From: an uncultured Trichococcus sp.
GTDB lineage: Bacteria; Bacillota; Bacilli; Lactobacillales; Aerococcaceae
Assembly (NCBI RefSeq): GCF_963663645.1
Contig: NZ_OY760503.1
Location: 923,501 to 987,500, forward strand
Length of the DNA: 64,000 nucleotides
Direction: 5' to 3'
Each line of letters opens with the position of its first letter. Within the stretch, counting starts at the first letter, position 1. Below, in pieces: positions 51,223 to 60,569 of this stretch. The position numbers were made by a program, and so were the translations under genes. The notes beneath the pieces are model-generated. The model was not told the DNA's origin, did no database searches, and saw only the letters and a program-made list of their open reading frames with translations.

Positions 51223-51445
51223 TGTGCATATTTTCCGATGGGATATAGGATTTTCGGTTTTTTTGACAAATGTTCGTTTTTAATGAAATCCGGCTGAAGC
51301 ACTGAAAGAGTTGGACGGGAGTTTCCGTTTCAATCAAAAGATTGCTCAGTAAGAGAAACTACAAGAAGCCCTTGTACAGACCGCTCTTTCAGGATAAAGT
51401 AGAGAGGTAGAAAAACAGACGAAGCCAATACGGAAAGGAAACATT

Positions 51446-52162
51446 ATGAATCCAGAACAATTTGCCGAGGCCCTTGCCGAAAAAGGGATCCTTTTGAATG
51501 AAACGCAACTCGAACAATACGCGACTTATTTGCGCCTATTGCGCGAATGGAACGAAAAAATCAACCTGACGGCCATCACCGAACCGGATGAAGTCTATCT
51601 GAAGCATTTCTATGACTCTATTTCATTGGGCTTCCATATGAATTTCACTGAAGAAGAAGTCATGCTTTGCGATGTCGGCGCCGGCGCCGGTTTTCCGAGC
51701 ATCCCCCTCAAGATCGCCTTTCCGAAATTGCAGGTGACGATCGTGGACTCATTGAACAAACGAATCACCTTCCTGGAGACTTTGGTTTCCGAACTGGGAT
51801 TGACTGGAGTTTCTTGCTTCCATGACCGTGCGGAAACTTTTGGACAGAACAAGAAATTCCGTGGCCAATTTGATGTGGTGACGGCGCGTGCAGTCGCAAG
51901 ACTGAGCGTGCTGAGCGAACTGTGTCTGCCTTTGGTCAAAAAAGGCGGAACTTTCGTTGCGATGAAAGCTGCCAGCACGGAAGAGGAGATCCGCGATGCA
52001 GAGCGTGCCATCACTATCCTGGGCGGCAAACTCGAGGAGGATATCTTTTTTGAACTGCCGAACGATGCAGGCGAACGCCATATCGTAAAAATCAAGAAAA
52101 CGAAAGAAACACCAAAGACCTACCCGAGAAAAGCGGGGACCCCGAATAAAAATCCGTTGTAA
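51446..52162 (+). CDS. rsmG: 16S rRNA (guanine527-N7)-methyltransferase
   Basis: 238 residues. SAM motif [19 protein letters not shown], then [16 protein letters not shown] and [20 protein letters not shown]. It methylates G527 in the 530 loop; loss gives low-level streptomycin resistance in related bacteria. GGAAAGGAAAC precedes the ATG. Usually follows mnmG directly; here 12 kb separates them. The preceding 51281-51445 stretch shows only weak promoter-like sequence. Confidence 0.96.
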   Translation: MNPEQFAEALAEKGILLNETQLEQYATYLRLLREWNEKINLTAITEPDEVYLKHFYDSISLGFHMNFTEEEVMLCDVGAGAGFPSIPLKIAFPKLQVTIVDSLNKRITFLETLVSELGLTGVSCFHDRAETFGQNKKFRGQFDVVTARAVARLSVLSELCLPLVKKGGTFVAMKAASTEEEIRDAERAITILGGKLEEDIFFELPNDAGERHIVKIKKTKETPKTYPRKAGTPNKNPL

Positions 52163-52176
52163 ATCGTAAAAAGAAC

Positions 52177-52213
52177 GGCCCGACCGCCTGCTGATCTGCA
52201 GGTTGGCCGGGCC
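52177..52213 (+). terminator. terminator-like hairpin after rsmG
   Basis: GGCCCG..GCCTGC / GCAGGT..CCGGGCC, GC-rich, with only ATTT following, so possibly an incomplete terminator. Confidence 0.5.
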
Positions 52214-52293
52214 ATTTCGGGGTTGGGATTCGATTGTGAAGTGATTTTACGGCAACGGTTTTATCTATCCTATATTTTTCCAAATTTTTTTGT

Positions 52294-52299
52294 TACAAT
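52294..52299 (+). promoter_or_regulatory. possible -10 of parA-parB
   Basis: TACAAT within TTGTTACAATAG, with no clear -35, 185 bp before parA. Confidence 0.35.
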
Positions 52300-52378
52300 A
52301 GTCTGGTAAAGTTATAGCCTTTTTTATAAATAGACATACTGAGCGATAAATGATGATTCATTTTGAAGAAATGCGTAG

Positions 52379-52414
52379 GAGAAAAAGCGCAGGTATCGTT
52401 TTTTCTCTTTTTTT
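52379..52414 (+). terminator. leader terminator before parA
   Basis: GAGAAAAAGCG / CGTTTTTTCTC followed by seven T, 65 bp upstream of the parA ATG and downstream of the candidate promoter. Attenuator candidate. Confidence 0.55.
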
Positions 52415-52478
52415 AGGCAAAAAAGTGAAACAGCGGCACAGCAGCTTCAAATGAACGACAGAAAGTGGAGGAGAATAG

Positions 52479-53243
52479 ATGGCACGGATTATTGCAGTCG
52501 CAAATCAAAAAGGCGGCGTCGGAAAAACGACGACCACCGTCAATTTAGCAGCTTCTTTGGCCTACTTAGGCAAAAAAGTGTTATTGATAGATAGTGATGC
52601 CCAAGGGAACGCCACCAGCGGGCTTGGCATTTCAAAAGCAGATGTTGAAAAAGATATATACGATGTATTAGTGAACCAAGAGCCCATCGAGAACGTCATC
52701 AGAGAATCCTCGCGGGAAAATTTATGGGTCGTGCCTGCAACCATCCAATTGGCAGGGGCCGAAATCGAATTGACGAATCAGCCGCATCGTGAAGCGCGCC
52801 TTTATGACGCAGTGCAGTCGTTGCGTGATGAATACGACTTCATTTTCATCGATTGCCCGCCATCACTGGGGCATTTGACGATCAATGCCTTCACTGCCAG
52901 CGATTCGGTTCTGATCCCGGTCCAGTGCGAGTACTACGCCTTGGAAGGCTTGAGTCAACTGTTGAACACTTTCCGCTTGGTTCAGAAGCATTTCAATAAG
53001 GACCTGAAATTGGAAGGGGTATTATTAACGATGCTGGATGCACGGACGAACCTCGGCTTCGAGGTCGTTGATGAGGTCAAAAAATATTTCAAAGAGAAAG
53101 TATACAAGACAATCATTCCACGAAATGTCCGTTTATCCGAAGCGCCAAGCTATGGGCAATCGATCGTTGACTATGATATCCGTTCAAAAGGAGCGGAAGT
53201 TTATCTTGAGTTGGCAAAGGAAGTGTTAGCAGATGGCGAATAA
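52479..53243 (+). CDS. parA: chromosome partitioning ATPase ParA/Soj
   Basis: 254 residues. Deviant Walker A KGGVGKTTTTVNLAASLAY with the signature Lys, the Walker A' region LLIDSDAQGNATSG and Walker B FIFIDCPPSLGHLT. ATP-dependent dimer on DNA; in Bacillus it moves origins with ParB and modulates DnaA. AGTGGAGG precedes the ATG. Overlaps parB by 11 bp. Confidence 0.96.
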   Translation: MARIIAVANQKGGVGKTTTTVNLAASLAYLGKKVLLIDSDAQGNATSGLGISKADVEKDIYDVLVNQEPIENVIRESSRENLWVVPATIQLAGAEIELTNQPHREARLYDAVQSLRDEYDFIFIDCPPSLGHLTINAFTASDSVLIPVQCEYYALEGLSQLLNTFRLVQKHFNKDLKLEGVLLTMLDARTNLGFEVVDEVKKYFKEKVYKTIIPRNVRLSEAPSYGQSIVDYDIRSKGAEVYLELAKEVLADGE

Positions 53244-54126
53244 AAACAGCAAAGGGCTAGGACGCGGCATCGACGCGCTCTTCAGCAACTTTGAAGATAT
53301 CGAGAAGATCGATGAAAAAACCGAAAAGGTACAGGAGATCCCTTTAGACGAAATCCGTCCCAACCCTTATCAGCCGCGGAAAACCTTCGACGACTCGACT
53401 TTGCGGGAATTGGCTGACTCGATTATGCTGAACGGCGTCATCCAACCGGTCATCCTGCGCCAATCCAGCGTGAAGGGCTATGAAATCATTGCGGGCGAAC
53501 GCCGCGTCCGCGCTTCCCGTTTGGCAGGCAAAACAACAATCCCGGCAATCGTCCGTGAATTTGACGAAACGGCAATGATCGAAGTCGCCATTCTGGAAAA
53601 TCTGCAGCGGGAAGACCTGACTCCGCTGGAAGAGGCGGAAGGCTACCAAACCTTGATGAACAAGCTGAATCTTACGCAAGTGGATGTGGCCCAAAGGTTA
53701 GGCAAGAGCCGTCCTTACATCGCCAATCATCTGCGCTTGCTGAATCTGCCGCAGGACGTCAAACGGATGCTGCAGGAGGGATTGATCTCCATGGGGCAAG
53801 CCCGTACGCTTTTGGGGTTGAACGATGAATCGTTGATCAGCGAATTGGCGAAACGTGCTGCCGAAGAAGGAATCACGGTCCGACACCTGGAATTGCTGGT
53901 CCAACAACTGAACAATCCCGGTGATGTCGCCAAAAAGAAAACCAAAAAGAAAAAAGAAACGAAACCGGTATACATCAAAGAGAGCGAAGAACGCTTGATG
54001 GACAAATTCGGGACATCCGTACAGATATCCAGCAAGGGCGAAAAAGGCAAAATCGAGATCGAATACCTTTCTCCAGCCGACCTGACCCGGATTTTGGATA
54101 TCCTGCAAATTTCCCTGGACGATTAA
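53233..54126 (+). CDS. parB: chromosome partitioning protein ParB/Spo0J
   Basis: 297 residues. CTP-binding N-domain with IRPNPYQPRKTF and GERRVRASRLAG, then parS-binding HTH (TQVDVAQRLGKSRPYIANHL), a Lys-rich linker (KKKTKKKKETK) and a C-terminal dimer domain. It loads at parS and spreads as a clamp. parS candidates in this window are at 792, 17911 and 20169. No noc paralogue is seen between rsmG and parA. Confidence 0.96.
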   Translation: MANKNSKGLGRGIDALFSNFEDIEKIDEKTEKVQEIPLDEIRPNPYQPRKTFDDSTLRELADSIMLNGVIQPVILRQSSVKGYEIIAGERRVRASRLAGKTTIPAIVREFDETAMIEVAILENLQREDLTPLEEAEGYQTLMNKLNLTQVDVAQRLGKSRPYIANHLRLLNLPQDVKRMLQEGLISMGQARTLLGLNDESLISELAKRAAEEGITVRHLELLVQQLNNPGDVAKKKTKKKKETKPVYIKESEERLMDKFGTSVQISSKGEKGKIEIEYLSPADLTRILDILQISLDD

Positions 54127-54163
54127 GAATAAATGAAGACATCAGAAAGAGGTGTGTCTAGCC

Positions 54164-54370
54164 TTGGTACAACAAGATTATGGATTGCATGATGTGGTCG
54201 AAATGAAAAAACCGCATCCCTGCAAAAACAACTCATGGGAAATCATCCGAATGGGTATGGACATCCGGATCAAATGCCTGAAATGCGGGCAGATGGTCAT
54301 GATGCCGCGCCGAGAATTCGAGAAAAAAATGAAAAAAGTACTGACTAAGGCAGAAGAAACTGTCGAATAG
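54164..54370 (+). CDS. DUF951 family protein
   Basis: 68 residues from a TTG start (VQQDYGLHDVVEMKKPHPC), chosen because GAGGTG lies 9 nt upstream; a GTG at 54152 overlaps that site. Family core HPCKNNSWEIIRMGMDIRIKC followed by a CLKCG Cys pair. Small conserved Firmicutes protein of unknown function, normally found between parB and ychF as here. Confidence 0.9.
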   Translation: MVQQDYGLHDVVEMKKPHPCKNNSWEIIRMGMDIRIKCLKCGQMVMMPRREFEKKMKKVLTKAEETVE

Positions 54371-54420
54371 GTCTTTGAAGCAACAAATATAAGCAATATA
54401 AGTGGAAAGAGTGTGAAGAA

Positions 54421-55521
54421 ATGTCATTAACAGCAGGAATCGTAGGATTACCGAACGTCGGTAAATCCACTTTGTTCAACGCCATCACCAAAGCGGGCGT
54501 GGAAGCCGCAAACTACCCATTCGCAACGATCGATCCAAATGTCGGAGTGGTCGAAGTTCCCGATGAACGTTTGAATAAATTAACAGAATTGGTGAAACCA
54601 AAAAAAACCGTCCCGACAACTTTTGAATTCACGGATATCGCCGGAATCGTAAAAGGCGCCAGCAAAGGGGAAGGTCTGGGGAACAAATTCTTGGCCAACA
54701 TCCGCCAAGTGGATGCCATCTGTCATGTTGTACGTTGTTTCGAAGACGATAATATCACGCACGTCAGCGGTAAAGTGGACCCCTTGGATGATGTCGAAAC
54801 CATCAACTTGGAACTGATCTTTGCCGACTTGGAGTCCATCGAGAAACGCTACACACGTATCAGCAAAATTGCCCGCACAAAGGACAAAGATGCTGTCCGC
54901 GAGCTGGAGATCCTGGATAAAATCAAGAAGACACTGGAAGAAGGTAAATCCGCCCGTACGATCGAGTTCACACCCGAAGAAGAGCCGCTTGTGAAAAGCC
55001 TGTTCCTTTTGACGACAAAGCCTGTTCTGTATGTCGCAAACATCTCCGAAGAGGACGTAATAGCCGGCGGAGACAATGAAATGGTTCAAGCTGTCCGTGA
55101 TTTCGCGGCGACAGAAGGCGCAGAGGTCGTTACCGTGTGCGCTCGTATCGAAGAAGAAGTGGCTGAATTGGATGACGAAGAAAAGGCTGAATTCCTGGCG
55201 GAGCTGGGCATCAAAGAATCCGGACTGGATCAACTGATCCGCAAAGCCTACACGTTGCTTGGTTTGGGAACGTACTTCACAGCAGGGGAAAAAGAAGTCC
55301 GCGCCTGGACATTCAAGCTGGGAATGAAAGCCCCGCAAACAGCCGGCATCATCCATTCCGACTTCGAACGCGGCTTCATCCGTGCCGAAACAGTTTCCTA
55401 CGCTGACCTGTTGGCTTACGGCAGCATGCAAGCAGCCAAAGAAGCAGGGAAAGTCAGACTAGAAGGAAAAGACTACGTAGTCCAAGACGGCGACGTAATG
55501 GAATTCAGGTTTAACGTATAA
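54421..55521 (+). CDS. ychF: ribosome-binding ATPase YchF
   Basis: 366 residues, OBG family: G1 GLPNVGKSTLFNAITKAG, switch TFEFTDIAGIVKGASKGEGL, the altered G4 region in TKPVLYVANISEED and a C-terminal TGS domain (RAWTFKLGMKAPQTAG). It binds ribosomes and prefers ATP over GTP in the family. A family-A repeat starts two bases after its stop codon. Confidence 0.96.
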   Translation: MSLTAGIVGLPNVGKSTLFNAITKAGVEAANYPFATIDPNVGVVEVPDERLNKLTELVKPKKTVPTTFEFTDIAGIVKGASKGEGLGNKFLANIRQVDAICHVVRCFEDDNITHVSGKVDPLDDVETINLELIFADLESIEKRYTRISKIARTKDKDAVRELEILDKIKKTLEEGKSARTIEFTPEEEPLVKSLFLLTTKPVLYVANISEEDVIAGGDNEMVQAVRDFAATEGAEVVTVCARIEEEVAELDDEEKAEFLAELGIKESGLDQLIRKAYTLLGLGTYFTAGEKEVRAWTFKLGMKAPQTAGIIHSDFERGFIRAETVSYADLLAYGSMQAAKEAGKVRLEGKDYVVQDGDVMEFRFNV

Positions 55522-55522
55522 C

Positions 55523-55893
55523 AGGATGTGATGATTCGCGTTTAGGTACCCGGACGTTGGAGCACCCAGCGAAGTGAACCTCTTTTGTTCACTACGCTGG
55601 GTGTGAAACGGGAGCGGTATCTGCGAATCAGAACTCAACTAAAGGATACGATGAAATGCGGGAGGGGATGAGCACTAAGAGGACATTACGAGAACGGCCG
55701 CAGTTTGGCCGTGACGTAATGTCAACTTAGGCGGAATCCCCTGCATTTCAGAGTTCAACTAAGAGAGTGTGATGAATCCTGAGCTCAGAGTTTGAGCACT
55801 AACGAGGTTCAGGACCAAGCAGCCCGGTTTTGGCTGAGTGGGCCTGAACAGCGTTAGGCGGAGAACTCTAGGATTCAGAACCGTTCTAAAAAG
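55523..55893 (+). repeat. tandem cluster of three family-A repeats after ychF
   Basis: Unit 1 (55523-55643) starts AGGATGTGATGATTCGCG and ends TCAGAACTCAACTAAA. Unit 2 (55643-55762) starts AGGATACGATGAAATGCG, with GAGCACTAAGAGGACATTAC pairing GTAATGTCAACTTAG. Unit 3 (55765-55890) starts AGTGTGATGAATCCT, with CTAACGAGGTTCAGG pairing CCTGAACAGCGTTAG. Outer arms pair within each unit. The cluster fills the whole ychF-DUF1129 gap; no terminator of the usual kind is present. Confidence 0.8.
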
Positions 55894-55939
55894 GATACGA
55901 ACACAAGGATGCCGCATGTAATCAAGGGAGGATTTATCA

Positions 55940-56626
55940 TTGGAAGAAACGAAGAGCGTTGAACAAATGAAGGTCGAAAACAAAGCGTTATGGCAGAGTT
56001 TGACAAAAAGAAATGAACAATACATGCTGGGGCTGGACAGAACCTTGAGAGCTGCAAATCTGGAAGAGGAGCGCAGAGAGGAAATCTACAGCAAAATGAT
56101 GCGGGAATTGTTGGAAGCCCAAAAAACCGGTAAAACTGCCCGCCAATTATACGGCACAGTGTCGGAGTGCGCATCGAACATCCTGGTTAATCCTGCAGAT
56201 AACGAAGTGAAAGTGCGTTCGGCTGATTGGCTGATCGCTTTGGATGGCGGCTTATTGCTGGGATCTCTTTTCGCGATGATTTCAGGCATTTCCTTGCTGA
56301 CCAACAGTGGAGAAGACGTAGTCGGGATGGGTCTGATCAGCTTGATACTGAACTTCATCGTCGGTGGCATCGCTATGCTCATCATCTCAAAATATACGCC
56401 GAATCCGGACGCGCCAAAAGGCGAAAAAGGCTTCGGGAAATACATTTTTGCGACGACGGGTGCGATGTTGCTGTGGATGCTCATCATGACTGTTTCGATG
56501 ATGCTTATTCCAGTCAGCATCAACATTGCTCTGCCTGCGTGGGTGTACCTTGGAATCGCAGGTGTAGGTTTTGCTGCAAAAGTATATCTGAAGAAAAAAT
56601 ATCATATCATGGGCGGCATATTGTAG
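55940..56626 (+). CDS. DUF1129 family membrane protein
   Basis: 228 residues. A helical N-terminal cytoplasmic part (about 1-95; EERREEIYSKMMRELLEAQK, GKTARQLYGTVSECA) and four hydrophobic segments (LIALDGGLLLGSLFAMISGI, GLISLILNFIVGGIAMLII, GAMLLWMLIMTVSMMLI, WVYLGIAGVGFAAKVYL). TTG start at 55940, 8 nt after GGGAGG. Common in Lactobacillales between ychF and guaB; function unknown. Confidence 0.85.
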   Translation: MEETKSVEQMKVENKALWQSLTKRNEQYMLGLDRTLRAANLEEERREEIYSKMMRELLEAQKTGKTARQLYGTVSECASNILVNPADNEVKVRSADWLIALDGGLLLGSLFAMISGISLLTNSGEDVVGMGLISLILNFIVGGIAMLIISKYTPNPDAPKGEKGFGKYIFATTGAMLLWMLIMTVSMMLIPVSINIALPAWVYLGIAGVGFAAKVYLKKKYHIMGGIL

Positions 56627-56736
56627 ACCGTCAAGTAATGAAGGCCGAGATGCAAAGAAAAATTTGTATCTTGGCTATTTTCGTATATTGATAAAAAAAA
56701 TCGGCAAATGAATCCCTGGATGCACACATACGCACG

Positions 56737-56781
56737 AATTCCGAACATTACTATAGAAGTAAATCAACAGTATTCGATAAA
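56737..56781. promoter_or_regulatory. PurBox pair upstream of guaB
   Basis: AATTCCGAACATT (56737-56749) is a perfect PurBox; its partner AGTATTCGATAAA (56769-56781) is inverted. Cores CGAA (56742-56745) and TTCG (56773-56776) are 27 nt apart. The pair lies 45 bp upstream of the guaB -35. Confidence 0.85.
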
Positions 56782-56825
56782 AAGCGCTTCTATATGAGAA
56801 TTGAATGATAAACGGAGCTTTGCGC

Positions 56826-56854
56826 TTGACGTAGGTTGTCCGTGGTGGTAATTT
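56826..56854 (+). promoter_or_regulatory. promoter of guaB
   Basis: TTGACG (56826-56831), 17-bp spacer, TAATTT (56849-56854). Confidence 0.6.
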
Positions 56855-56863
56855 AGATGATAA

Positions 56864-58384
<1,521 letters not shown>

Positions 58385-58401
58385 ATAGGCAAGAAACCAA
58401 A

Positions 58402-58433
58402 ATGTCCGGGACACTGTTCCCGGGCATTTTTTC
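58402..58433 (+). terminator. terminator after guaB
   Basis: ATGTCCGGGA / TCCCGGGCAT hairpin followed by TTTTTT. Confidence 0.85.
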
Positions 58434-58564
58434 TTATGCTCACGGTTTGCTGGAGCTTTCTGATATAATTAAAATGGAATTTCTTTATGCTTCCTTAAGC
58501 AAAAATTTAGAACACTTTGGTACGATGGGAGAAAATATATATTTTGGGGAAAGGGTTGTCCTAT

Positions 58565-59257
58565 ATGAATAAAGTTTTGATCGTCGATGACGACAGGGAA
58601 ATCGTGGATTTATTGAGCATCTACTGCAAAAATGAAGGGTATGATCCGATAAAGGCCTATGACGGCGTAGATGCCTTCCGGAAGCTTGAGGAAAATGCGG
58701 ACATCCAGTTGATCATTTTGGATGTGATGATGCCGAAGAAGGACGGCATATCGGTAGTGAAGGAGCTGCGGGAACAGAACAATCCGATCCCGATTCTGAT
58801 GTTGAGCGCAAAATCCACGGATATGGATAAGATCCAAGGGCTGACGACGGGTGCGGACGACTACGTTTCCAAGCCGTTCAACCCGCTGGAAGTGATGGCC
58901 CGCATCAAATCGCTTTTGCGCCGGACCACTATGCAAGCAGATGCTGCAGAGGTGGACTCGATTGAAATAGGTCCGCTGATCATCAAGAAAGATTCCCATG
59001 AAGTAAAGACACTGAATGGCAAAAGCATCCAGTTGACCGCGCTGGAATTCGGTATTTTGCATTTATTGGCGAGCCATCCGAATCGCGTCTTCAGTGCCGA
59101 TGAAATTTTTGAACGTGTTTGGCAACAAGAGAGCATCGTATCGGCGAAAACTGTGATGGTGCATGTGAGCCATCTCCGCGATAAAATTGAAGAGGCTACA
59201 GGCGGCGAGAAGGTCATTCAGACGGTTTGGGGTGTAGGTTATAAAATCGGGGAATAG
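58565..59257 (+). CDS. OmpR/VanR-type response regulator
   Basis: 230 residues. Receiver domain with acidic pocket VDDD (8-10), phosphoacceptor Asp53 (LIILDVMMPKKDG) and KPF, then a winged-helix DNA-binding domain (LTALEFGILHLLASHPNRVF, VMVHVSHLRDKIEE, VWGVGYKIGE). ATG at 58565 is the start that gives a normal receiver N-terminus. An extended -10 (TGATATAAT, 58461-58469) lies about 100 bp upstream. Partner kinase follows 57 bp later. Confidence 0.93.
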   Translation: MNKVLIVDDDREIVDLLSIYCKNEGYDPIKAYDGVDAFRKLEENADIQLIILDVMMPKKDGISVVKELREQNNPIPILMLSAKSTDMDKIQGLTTGADDYVSKPFNPLEVMARIKSLLRRTTMQADAAEVDSIEIGPLIIKKDSHEVKTLNGKSIQLTALEFGILHLLASHPNRVFSADEIFERVWQQESIVSAKTVMVHVSHLRDKIEEATGGEKVIQTVWGVGYKIGE

Positions 59258-59313
59258 GCAGGCCTGCATGTGGGAAGGCCTGAAAAAATCAGCTGAATCG
59301 GGAGGCCGCAGGT

Positions 59314-60453
59314 TTGTTTAACAAGTTGAAGAAAAAAGAACTGAGTGAACTCGTTTTTGAAGGGGCGTTGACGCTGGGCATCGTCTATCTGCTCTACATC
59401 GGGATGGAGCTGATGTTCAACCGACTGGTCGCGAACCCTCCCATAATTTTGAGGGAAATTCCCTCCTTAAGGCGATTCGTGATGGTAGTTGACGCATTTT
59501 TGACCATTTACGATGATGTATTCCAATGGATAGCGGCGATTTTTGCGGCCATCTTCACCGGTTGGCGTTTGGTCAGAAGATACAAACAGATGCAGTTGAC
59601 GCATATCCTGGACGAGCTGCATTATATCGCCGCAGGACACTTCGATCATCGGATCGACGCAAACAATGCCGGCAGCTATGTTGATGTTGTCGACAGCATC
59701 AATACGCTGGTGGAAAGCACGGTCCAAGCGATGGAAGAGGAACGGAAAATCGAACAATCGAAGGATGAGTTGATCACGAATGTCAGTCACGACATCCGTA
59801 CCCCGTTGACTTCCATCATCGGCTACCTGGGATTGATTGAAGACAAGCAATTCACGAGTGAAGAGGATGCCCTGCGTTATATCCATATCGCTTACACAAA
59901 GGCGCTGCAGATGAAAGTGCTTGTCGATGATCTTTTCGAATACACGAAGGTGCGTCAACCGACGACCCCACTCCTGTTGAAGACGATCAACATCGGCAAT
60001 TTTTTGGAGCAGATCGTCGCGGATTATGAATTGGAGTCGCGCAAACGCCATATGGAGATTGAGGTGATCATGAAGGCGAGTCCGTTGATGATCGAAATGG
60101 ATGTCGATAAAATGGCTCGCGTCTTCAACAATCTGATTTCCAATGCCTTGAAGTATGCGCATGGCGGCACGTGGGTCCACATCGAAGCCGAAAAGGTAGG
60201 TTCCGAGGTGATTGTTGCTGTGAAAAATAACGGAGAGCGTATCCCTGAAGAATCGCTGCAGGAATTGTTCGGGCGCTTCTATCGGGTGGAAAATTCCCGT
60301 TCGAAAGAGACAGGCGGAACCGGGCTGGGGCTGGCGATCGCCCAAAGCATCGTAACGCTCCATGGCGGATATATCTATGCGGAATCGGATGAGGCGGAAA
60401 CCAAATTCGTGCTGCATCTCCCTTTGAAACAGACTCCGGCTGTCAAGGAATAA
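59314..60453 (+). CDS. sensor histidine kinase (VanS-like)
   Basis: 379 residues. Two membrane segments (about 17-36 and 68-86) with a short outside loop, then a HAMP-like linker. DHp domain with His159 in NVSHDIRTPLTSIIGYLGLI. HATPase with N box NNLISNALKYA and G2 ETGGTGLGLAIAQ. TTG start 8 nt after GGGAGG. Cognate to the upstream regulator. The dacA gene follows, suggesting a cell-wall signal or target. Confidence 0.92.
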   Translation: MFNKLKKKELSELVFEGALTLGIVYLLYIGMELMFNRLVANPPIILREIPSLRRFVMVVDAFLTIYDDVFQWIAAIFAAIFTGWRLVRRYKQMQLTHILDELHYIAAGHFDHRIDANNAGSYVDVVDSINTLVESTVQAMEEERKIEQSKDELITNVSHDIRTPLTSIIGYLGLIEDKQFTSEEDALRYIHIAYTKALQMKVLVDDLFEYTKVRQPTTPLLLKTINIGNFLEQIVADYELESRKRHMEIEVIMKASPLMIEMDVDKMARVFNNLISNALKYAHGGTWVHIEAEKVGSEVIVAVKNNGERIPEESLQELFGRFYRVENSRSKETGGTGLGLAIAQSIVTLHGGYIYAESDEAETKFVLHLPLKQTPAVKE

Positions 60454-60457
60454 GGAA

Positions 60458-60487
60458 CGTACGCTTTCTGTGTACGCTCCTTTTTTT
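60458..60487 (+). terminator. terminator after the sensor kinase
   Basis: GTACGC / GTGTAC-type hairpin (GGAACGTACGC / GTGTACGCTCC) followed by seven T. Confidence 0.65.
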
Positions 60488-60569
60488 GGTTGTCTTTTTA
60501 CAGTATTTCCGCTAACATAGAAGGGTATATCAACTGAATGAAATGACCGATTGGAGATAACTAAAAACA

